The position numbers and the translations under genes are program-made. 64,000 bases of DNA from Amycolatopsis coloradensis (GTDB lineage Bacteria; Actinomycetota; Actinomycetes; Mycobacteriales; Pseudonocardiaceae): NCBI RefSeq assembly GCF_037997115.1, contig NZ_CP150484.1:1000988-1064987 (forward strand), given 5' to 3'. Below the pieces are notes generated by a model that ran no database searches, was not told where the DNA came from, and saw only the letters and a program-made list of their open reading frames with translations. Every line of letters begins with the position of its first letter. The stretch's first letter is position 1. Below are positions 58,489 through 64,000 of this stretch, in pieces.

Positions 58489-59301
58489 ATGCCACAGGAG
58501 GAAGCCGCTGTCACCGTGGCGAACGGCGCGCCCGCCGCCGAACCCGCCGGGGTCAAATCGGCCCGGCGGGCGATCGACCTCATCGAGACCTTCGCCGCGA
58601 ACGACGTTTGGCTCTCGCTGTCGGATCTCCACGCGCGGACCGGATTCCCCAGGTCGAGCCTGCACGGGCTGCTCCGCACCCTGCTCGAAGCAGGCTGGCT
58701 GGAGGTGGACACCAACACCGCCCGCTACCGCCTCGGCGTCCGCGCGCTGATCTGCGGCACGGCCTATCTGGACCGCGACCCGGTCGTCCCGTACGCGACC
58801 GAGGCGCTGGAGCGGATCCGGGAGAAGACCGGCTACACCGCGCATTTCGCGCGCCGCGAGGGCACCGACGTCGTCTACCTGGAGACGCGCGAGTCACGGC
58901 ACTCGACGCATCTCGTGTCCCGGGTCGGCCGCACGCTGCCCACCCACGCGACCGCGCTGGGGAAGGCGTTGCTGGCCGAACTGACGCACGACGAGATCGA
59001 CGGGCTCCTGACCGGAGAGCTGTCGGCGCTCACCCCGAACACCATCACCACCGTCGAAGCGCTGCACGCCGAATGCGCGAAGACCCGCGAACGCGGCTAT
59101 GCGGCGGAAATCGAGGAAGGCAGCCTCGGCGTCCGGTGCGTCGCGGCCGTGATCCCATACCGCATCCCCGGCACCGACGCGATCAGCTGCTCCATGCCGG
59201 TCACCGAGGTCACCGACGCCGATGCCCAGCGCGTCGGCGAACTCCTCGCCGAAATCACCGCGGAACTCGGCCAGCAACTGCGTCGCGCCGGCATCCGCTG
59301 A
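58489..59301 (+). CDS. IclR family transcriptional regulator
   Basis: A 270-residue regulator. The N-terminal winged helix (about residues 20-80, SARRAIDLIETFAANDVWLSLSDLHARTGFPRSSLHGLLRTLLEAGWL) and the C-terminal IclR effector domain (about 95-265, ending near QQLRRAGIR) are complete. Other in-frame starts lie at 58447 and 58405; ATG 58489 is favoured by GGAGGAG 5 bp upstream. It is divergent from the uronate operon and lies 35 bp before the uronate dehydrogenase gene, so it is the likely controller of both. The effector may be a uronate, aldarate or ketodeoxy acid. Confidence 0.88.
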   Translation: MPQEEAAVTVANGAPAAEPAGVKSARRAIDLIETFAANDVWLSLSDLHARTGFPRSSLHGLLRTLLEAGWLEVDTNTARYRLGVRALICGTAYLDRDPVVPYATEALERIREKTGYTAHFARREGTDVVYLETRESRHSTHLVSRVGRTLPTHATALGKALLAELTHDEIDGLLTGELSALTPNTITTVEALHAECAKTRERGYAAEIEEGSLGVRCVAAVIPYRIPGTDAISCSMPVTEVTDADAQRVGELLAEITAELGQQLRRAGIR

Positions 59302-59336
59302 TCATTCCCTGCTTCTTTCACTGACAAGGGGTTCAC

Positions 59337-60161
59337 ATGGCAGACCAGCGCGTCCTGATCACCGGCTCGGCGGGCATCGTCGGCACCCTGATGCGGCCTC
59401 GGCTGCGCCGATCCGGCCGGGTACTGCGGCTGCTCGACCTGGCTCCGCAGCCCGAAGCCGAGGCCGGCGAGAACGTCGAGCTGATCACCGCCTCGGTGAC
59501 CGACCCCGAGGCGATGGCGGAGGCGTGCGCCGGTGTCGACGCGTTGATCCACCTGGGCGGGCACAGCCGCGAGAACTCGTGGGAAGCCACCCTCGACGTC
59601 AACATCAACGGCACCCACACCGTCCTCGAAGCCGCGCGAGCCGCCGGTGTGCCGCGCGTGATCCTGGCTTCCAGCAACCATTCCGTCGGCTTCCGCCGCA
59701 ACGACGAAGCGGGCGAGGACGGCCTCCCCGCCGACTCCACGCCCCGGCCCGACACCTACTACGGTGTCAGCAAGGCGGCCATCGAAGCGCTCGGCAGCCT
59801 GTACCACTCGCGGTTCGGCATGGACGTGATCGTCATCCGGATCGGCTCCTGCTTCGAAAGCCCGCTCGTCCTCGGCCCGCGCGGCCTGACGACCTGGCTC
59901 TCCCCCGACGACGGCGCGCGCCTCTTCGAGGCCTGCCTGAGCTACCCCTCCCCCGGCTACCGGCTGATCTGGGGCGTCTCGGACAACACGCGCCGGGTCT
60001 ACTCGCTCGCCGAAGCCGAGGCCCTGGGCTACAAGTCGCTCGACAACGCGGAGACCTACGCCGACCAGCTGGCGGACAAGCCCGCACCGACCGGGATCGC
60101 GGCGGAGTACGTCGGCGGACCGTTCTGCACCGCGCCGCTGGGTGCGCACAACCCGCTCTGA
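59337..60161 (+). CDS. udh: Uronate dehydrogenase-like SDR enzyme
   Basis: A 274-residue NAD(P)-dependent extended short-chain dehydrogenase. LITGSAGIVGTLM (residues 7-19) is the nucleotide loop; ILASSNHSVGFRRND (about 104-118) and PDTYYGVSKAAIE (about 137-149) hold the catalytic Ser and Tyr-x3-Lys. SSNHSVGF-type sequence is typical of uronate dehydrogenase, which oxidises glucuronate or galacturonate to the aldarolactone. It lies with IclR on the opposite side from the dehydratase operon and completes the oxidative route. AAGGGG stands 5 bp before the ATG. Confidence 0.85.
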   Translation: MADQRVLITGSAGIVGTLMRPRLRRSGRVLRLLDLAPQPEAEAGENVELITASVTDPEAMAEACAGVDALIHLGGHSRENSWEATLDVNINGTHTVLEAARAAGVPRVILASSNHSVGFRRNDEAGEDGLPADSTPRPDTYYGVSKAAIEALGSLYHSRFGMDVIVIRIGSCFESPLVLGPRGLTTWLSPDDGARLFEACLSYPSPGYRLIWGVSDNTRRVYSLAEAEALGYKSLDNAETYADQLADKPAPTGIAAEYVGGPFCTAPLGAHNPL

Positions 60162-60192
60162 GCCGGGCTTTTCTCGGTTCACGTTGCGTGAC

Positions 60193-60239
60193 GGGTGTGT
60201 GGAAAAAGAGACGTTGAGTGTCCCTGTTTCCACACACCC
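60193..60239. repeat. 47-bp palindromic repeat, copy 2, between convergent genes
   Basis: An inverted repeat with ends GGGTGTGTGG and CCACACACCC and arms of 20 bp containing two mismatches. It matches 29962-30008 at 41 of 47 positions. It occupies the gap between the uronate dehydrogenase stop (60161) and the HIT gene stop (60249). Confidence 0.75.
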
Positions 60240-60248
60240 CCCTCGCGA

Positions 60249-60737
60249 TCAACCGGTCAGACGTTCCCCGAGACGGCGCGCGAGGTCTGCCAAGTCGTCT
60301 TCGGGGATGTCCAGGTAGCCGCGCGACGGATCGAACACCGCGGTCTGCTGCTGTTCGTAAGGGACGCCAGGCGGTAGAGGCGCGAGGTGCCAGTGGACAT
60401 GCCTGTTGGCTTGTTGACTGCCCAAGGACAGCACGTACAGCCGTTCGATCGACAGCAGAGCACTCAAGGCGCTGCCCGCGCGGTGCACGAGCCGCTGAAT
60501 GGCCAAGTACTCGTCGACGGTGAAATCGCCGATCACGTGTTCGCGATGTTCGACCGGGGCTACGAGGAAGTGCCCGAACACAGAGGGGAAACGGCTGGCG
60601 AAGACCACGCCGTCGGCGTCCCGGTACGCGACGTGATGAGGATATCCGGCGTTGCCGGCGAGAAGTTCGCAGACGAAGCAGGCTCTGCGGGCGAGGTCGA
60701 GGTACGCGTCGGCCTGCCACGGAACACGATCGGTCAT
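60249..60737 (-). CDS. HIT family protein
   Basis: A 162-residue nucleotide-binding protein. The histidine triad is NRHVHWHLAPLPPG (about residues 110-123), where H-V-H-W-H matches H-x-H-x-H. An N-terminal CFVCELLAG has the C-x-x-C pair often seen in zinc-binding HIT proteins. FASRFPSVFGHFLVAPVEHREHVIGD is the usual first half. It probably hydrolyses a nucleotidyl-amide or dinucleoside polyphosphate. ATG 60737 is chosen. Confidence 0.85.
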   Translation of the reverse strand: MTDRVPWQADAYLDLARRACFVCELLAGNAGYPHHVAYRDADGVVFASRFPSVFGHFLVAPVEHREHVIGDFTVDEYLAIQRLVHRAGSALSALLSIERLYVLSLGSQQANRHVHWHLAPLPPGVPYEQQQTAVFDPSRGYLDIPEDDLADLARRLGERLTG

Positions 60738-60985
60738 GCTGTCCAGGTGTACCCGCCTTCGTCTCGTCCCTGAACCCACCACGTGGAGCGTTGCCACCAC
60801 ATAGGGCCTGCTCGGTCTCGGCACCAGGTCGGCTTCGCGCCGAACCCGGGCCCGGTCGACTACCCCGATGGCGCCGCGGGCGGGTTTCCAGCCGCCGCAG
60901 CCGGGCCACCCGCGCTGGAGCGGGCGAGCGCTGATCGACGGCTGAACGTCCGCTGTACGGCCGGACGAAGACGTAGGGTCGTGTC

Positions 60986-61537
60986 ATGGCGCGTCTGATC
61001 CACCTCAACGGCCTGTCACGCGTGGGAAAGTCGACTCTCGCCCGCCGCTACGCCAACGAACACCCCGGAACGCTCGCGCTCGATCTGGATGTACTCGCGG
61101 GGTTGATCGGCGGGTGGCAGGAGAACTTCTTCGCGGCTTTGGAGCTCGCCCGGGGCCACGGACGGGAGTTGGCCACGCGGCACCTGCGCCATGGACACGA
61201 CGTGATTCTCCCGCAACTGGTGACCGTTCATGACCGCGATCCGGATCCGGCCTTCGAGGCGGCAGCCCGCGCGGCCGGAGCCACTTACCTCGAAGTGGCT
61301 CTCCTCATCGACGACCGCGAGCATCTGCGACGCGTGCGCGACAAGCGTCCGATCAACGCCGTCGAGGCACGGCTCCAGGCGGTGCTGGAAGATCCCGATT
61401 CCGGCCTGATCGACAGGATCCGCGGTCACCTTGATGAGTATCTGGCCAAGCGCCCGCACGCGATCCGGCTCGACACGACCGGCGCCGGGGAAGACGAGTC
61501 ATACGCGCGCCTTCTGGAAGCACTCGACGCGACATAG
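60986..61537 (+). CDS. P-loop kinase-like protein
   Basis: A 183-residue protein with Walker A LNGLSRVGKSTLARRYA (residues 7-23, G-x4-GKST). LALDLDVLAGLIGGWQ (about 30-45) gives the Walker-B/acceptor Asp region, and VTVHDRDPDPAFEAAARAAG a lid-like helix. It resembles small nucleoside/gluconate-type or zeta-toxin-type kinases, but the family is not certain. The preceding 60738-60985 has no gene. Substrate unknown. Confidence 0.7.
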   Translation: MARLIHLNGLSRVGKSTLARRYANEHPGTLALDLDVLAGLIGGWQENFFAALELARGHGRELATRHLRHGHDVILPQLVTVHDRDPDPAFEAAARAAGATYLEVALLIDDREHLRRVRDKRPINAVEARLQAVLEDPDSGLIDRIRGHLDEYLAKRPHAIRLDTTGAGEDESYARLLEALDAT

Positions 61538-61758
61538 GAGACTGAGCGCTTCAGCGCTAATCGGCCACCGCGAATTGAGACGTCCATCCCGTTGCACAAG
61601 GCGGAATTTCATGGCCCGCACAGGCGGAGCCGACCCGCTTTCAGCACCGTGAGCTGCGCCGATCCGCCTACGGCCGCAGAACGAGTCCACGAACGGGCCT
61701 TTCTGTTGCCTGACTCGGAATTTCGTGCCCCCGACGGCACGCCGATAGCGTCGAATTC

Positions 61759-63222
61759 ATGGAATCGACCTTTCAGACGGCCGAAGAAATGATTGCCGCG
61801 TTGCGCGCCGGTGCGGTGACATCGGCGGAACTGACCGGCGAGGCGATCGCCCGGATCGAGCGCGACGACGAGGTGATCAACGCGATCTGCGTGCCGGACT
61901 TCGACCGCGCGCGGGCCGCCGCGCACCATGCCGACCGGGCACGGGCGCAGGGTGAGGACCGGCCGCTGCTCGGCGTCCCGGTGACGGTCAAGGAGTCGTA
62001 CGACATGGCCGGGCTGCCCACGACCTGGGGCATGCCCCCGCACCGGGACCACATGCCCGCCGAGGACGCGGTCCAGGTGTCGCGGCTCAAGGACGCGGGC
62101 GCGGTGGTGCTCGGCAAGACCAATGTGCCGCTGGGGTTGCAGGACATCCAGAGCTTCAACGAGATCTACGGCACCACCGTCAACCCGTGGGACCACGATC
62201 GGACGCCGGGCGGGTCCTCCGGCGGGTCGGCGGCAGCACTGGCGTGCGGGTTCGGCGCGCTGTCCATCGGCTCCGACCTCGCCGGCTCGCTGCGCACCCC
62301 CGCGCATTTCTGCGGCGTCTACGCGCACAAGCCGACGCTCGGGCTGGCGGCCGCCCGCGGCATGGTCCCGCCGTCCGAGCCTGCTTTTCCGGCCGACCTC
62401 GACCTCGCCGTGGTCGGTCCGATGGCGCGCACCTCCCGCGACCTCAGGCTCCTGCTCGACGTCATGGCCGGGCCGGACCCGTTGACGCACGGCGTGGCGC
62501 ACCGTTCGGCTCTGCCGCCCGCCCGCCACGAGCGGCTCCGCGATTTCCGGGTCTTGGTCCTCGACGACCATCCGCTCATTCCGACCGGGTCCGCCGTGCG
62601 AGCGGGCGTGCACCGGGTGGCCGACGCGCTCGTCGACGGCGGCGCCCGTGTCGCACGGCGCAGTCCGCTGCTGCCCGACCTCGCCGAGGCCGCGACGCTC
62701 TACATGAAGTTGCTGATTTCGGGCTCCGTCGCGCGTTTTCCCATCGAATCGCCCGAGCAGTTGCGGGCCGGCACGGACGACCAGAGCCTTGAGGCCGTGC
62801 GGCTGCGAGCCATGCTGTTCAGCCATAGCGACTGGATGGAGGCGGACAAGCGTCGGGAGGTCCATCGCCACGGCTGGCGGCGGCTGTTCGCCGAGTTCGA
62901 CGCCGTGGTGTGCCCGATCACGCCGACCCCCGCGTTCCCGCACGACCACCACCCCAATCCGATGGAACGGCGTATCGACATCGACGGCGTCGAGTACCCG
63001 TACTTCGATCAGCTCGTCTGGGCGGGCCTGGCCACCATGCCCGGCCTGCCCGCCACCGCGATACCCACGGGCCGGTCCCCCGAGGGCCTGCCGGTCGGGG
63101 TGCAGCTCATCGGTCCGATGTTCGAAGACCGCACCCCGTTGCGACTGGCCGAACTGCTCGAGCAGGAGATCGGCGGCTTCCAGGCACCGGAGCAACGGCG
63201 TGCGCTAGGTTGCCGCCCATGA
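61759..63222 (+). CDS. Amidase signature family enzyme
   Basis: A 487-residue amidase. The Ser-cisSer-Lys triad is present: VTVKESYDMAG (Lys near residue 78), TPGGSSGGSAAALACGFGALSIGSDLAGSLRTPAHFCGVYAHKPT (about 150-195, with the nucleophile in SDLAGSLRTPA). C-terminal ITPTPAFPHDHHPNP and PYFDQLVWAGLATMPGLPATAIPTGRSPEGLPVGVQLIG are family blocks. The overlapping GNAT gene starts at its stop. The substrate is likely an aliphatic or aromatic amide; GatA is unlikely without GatB/C. Confidence 0.88.
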   Translation: MESTFQTAEEMIAALRAGAVTSAELTGEAIARIERDDEVINAICVPDFDRARAAAHHADRARAQGEDRPLLGVPVTVKESYDMAGLPTTWGMPPHRDHMPAEDAVQVSRLKDAGAVVLGKTNVPLGLQDIQSFNEIYGTTVNPWDHDRTPGGSSGGSAAALACGFGALSIGSDLAGSLRTPAHFCGVYAHKPTLGLAAARGMVPPSEPAFPADLDLAVVGPMARTSRDLRLLLDVMAGPDPLTHGVAHRSALPPARHERLRDFRVLVLDDHPLIPTGSAVRAGVHRVADALVDGGARVARRSPLLPDLAEAATLYMKLLISGSVARFPIESPEQLRAGTDDQSLEAVRLRAMLFSHSDWMEADKRREVHRHGWRRLFAEFDAVVCPITPTPAFPHDHHPNPMERRIDIDGVEYPYFDQLVWAGLATMPGLPATAIPTGRSPEGLPVGVQLIGPMFEDRTPLRLAELLEQEIGGFQAPEQRRALGCRP

Positions 63223-63761
63223 CGAAGCTCGATCACGTCGCTTGGCCGCCTGCCCCGATCAAGACCGAGCGGCTCGTGCTCCGCGGGTCCGAGGCCCGGG
63301 ACCGTGCGGCGTTCATCGAGCTCTTCGCCTCGCCGGAGGTCGGCACTTACATCGGCGGCGCTCGGCCGCGTGACGAGCTCGAGCGCACGAGACCAGACGT
63401 GCCGGGCCGGCGCCCGGGGCTGTTCGTCATCGAACTCGACGGATCGATGATCGGCATGATCACGCTCGATCAGCGTGACGCGGAACGTCCGGGGCATATC
63501 CGTCCGGATGCCGGGGAGACCGAGCTCGGTTACCTGATCTTGCCGCAGGCGTGGGGACGCGGGTACGCCGCCGAGGCGTGCGCGGCGGCGCTCGACTGGT
63601 TCGCCGACGCGCTGCCCGGCGAACCGGTGGTGCTCTGCACACAGACTGCCAACGAACGCTCGATGCGCGTCGCGGTGAAGCTCGGTTTCACTGAGGTGGA
63701 GCGGTTCGAGGAGTACGACGCCGAGCAGTGGTTCGGTGTTCGGTACCCGCCATCCCGCTGA
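63219..63761 (+). CDS. GNAT family N-acetyltransferase
   Basis: A 180-residue acetyltransferase. KTERLVLRGSEARDRAAFIELFASPEV (about 15-41) is the N-terminal strand and helix; LFVIELDGSMIGMITLDQ the core strands, GETELGYLILPQAWGRGYAAEACAAALDWFA (about 100-130) the CoA loop (QxWGRGYA), and ERSMRVAVKLGFTEVERFEEYD the end. This is the RimJ/RimL-like subgroup. ATG 63219 overlaps the amidase stop (ATGA), so the two are coupled. Its acceptor is unknown. A very long palindrome follows. Confidence 0.85.
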   Translation: MTKLDHVAWPPAPIKTERLVLRGSEARDRAAFIELFASPEVGTYIGGARPRDELERTRPDVPGRRPGLFVIELDGSMIGMITLDQRDAERPGHIRPDAGETELGYLILPQAWGRGYAAEACAAALDWFADALPGEPVVLCTQTANERSMRVAVKLGFTEVERFEEYDAEQWFGVRYPPSR

Positions 63762-63808
63762 GTGCACGAAGCGAGTCGTCCTGCCGGGTGCGCGGGTGGC
63801 GGTTTCGC

Positions 63809-63953
63809 GTGACTGGATGGACGACACGCGTGATGGGAGGGACGACACGCGTGATGGGACGGACGACTCGCGGCGGAAGCGGGCCGCGAGTCGTGTCGTC
63901 CGTCCCATCACGCGTGTCGTCCGCCGGATCACGCGTGTCGTCCATCCAGTCAC
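63809..63953. repeat. About 145-bp hairpin of 21-bp units
   Basis: The left arm (63809-63873) and right arm (63883-63953) begin and end GTGACTGGATGG/CCATCCAGTCAC. Both contain 21-bp units with GACGACACGCGTGAT or its complement, and the arms pair with few mismatches apart from about 5 extra bases in the right arm. Periodic frames (DDTRD-like) result from the units and are not genes. It lies 47 bp after the GNAT stop. Confidence 0.8.
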
Positions 63954-63975
63954 GTGACATCGCCGGTGCTGAAAC

Positions 63976-64000
63976 CTCGTGAGTGGTGAGGACGGTTGGA
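63976..64000. repeat. Partial GTGAGTGGT-family palindrome at the window edge
   Basis: CTCGTGAGTGGTGAGGACGG at 63976-63995, then TT, matches the left arm of the palindrome at 51901 with one difference. The right arm is expected beyond the window. Confidence 0.6.

Noticed and set aside
60738..60985. A gene in the gap between the HIT and kinase-like genes
   Set aside because: Open frames here are proline/arginine-rich and lack start signals; nothing recognisable.
61538..61758. A gene in the gap before the amidase
   Set aside because: Only short frames without ribosome sites or recognisable sequence are present; a small AGCGC-TTC-AGCGCT hairpin near 61547 is the only structure seen.
63736..63960. 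Short frames encoding repeated DDTRD or TTRVI units
   Set aside because: The repeats come from the 21-bp units of the long hairpin, appear on both strands and lack ribosome sites.

Overview
The window is high-GC actinobacterial chromosome, most probably Amycolatopsis or a close relative in the Pseudonocardiaceae. The reasons are the third-position GC bias, the two AfsR/SARP-type regulators, the abundance of secreted hydrolases, and a cell-wall arabinan locus built around AftD with no mycolate genes in view. The species assignment is inference. No rRNA, tRNA or CRISPR array was recognised, and no polyketide or nonribosomal peptide cluster is present.

Layout. 0.2-5.3 kb: MmcQ/YjbR protein, secreted SGNH hydrolase, a flavoprotein plus SAM methyltransferase pair typical of 10-methyl branched fatty acid synthesis, and a scar where a truncated sigma-factor gene is joined to the tail of a thiamine-diphosphate enzyme gene. 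5.3-7.1 kb: secreted GH16-like enzyme divergent from a GntR/HutC regulator. 7.1-14.9 kb: TM0106-type nuclease-helicase with a coupled small protein, a large SARP-ATPase regulator and an alpha/beta hydrolase. 14.9-16.4 kb: IS481 remnant lying inside a palindromic repeat, and a frameshifted membrane-protein gene. 16.6-21.4 kb: hypothetical protein, ECF sigma factor, secreted SH3/amidase-like protein, MarR and PucR regulators.

21.6-38.1 kb is a cell-envelope arabinan region: DUF3068 protein, methyltransferases, GT4 glycosyltransferase, large membrane protein, DUF2613 peptide, an HHxxxDG acyltransferase-like protein, flippase, AftD, another membrane glycosyltransferase-like protein and a solute-binding/von Willebrand A protein. 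Five promoter-proximal sites in this region share a 16-bp partial palindrome (TACCG-N4-GTA core), so I propose a shared regulator.

38.2-49.3 kb: PAS-GGDEF-EAL protein, secreted alpha/beta hydrolase, cytochrome P450, DUF574 methyltransferase, small secreted protein, second SARP regulator and two hydrolases. 49.5-60.2 kb is an oxidative uronate catabolic cluster: PL8 polysaccharide lyase, ketoglutarate semialdehyde dehydrogenase, an unknown protein, glucarate dehydratase, ketodeoxyglucarate dehydratase and an SSS transporter, divergent from an IclR regulator and a uronate dehydrogenase. Together these would take uronate to 2-oxoglutarate. 60.2-64 kb: HIT protein, small kinase-like protein, amidase, GNAT acetyltransferase.

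A second theme is a set of long intergenic palindromes of several sequence families, most of them just 3' of genes. Members include a 47-bp palindrome present twice, a GTGAGTGGT family present three times (one copy split by the IS remnant), and a 21-bp-unit family that makes both a roughly 145-bp hairpin and a three-unit array flanked by 13-bp direct repeats.
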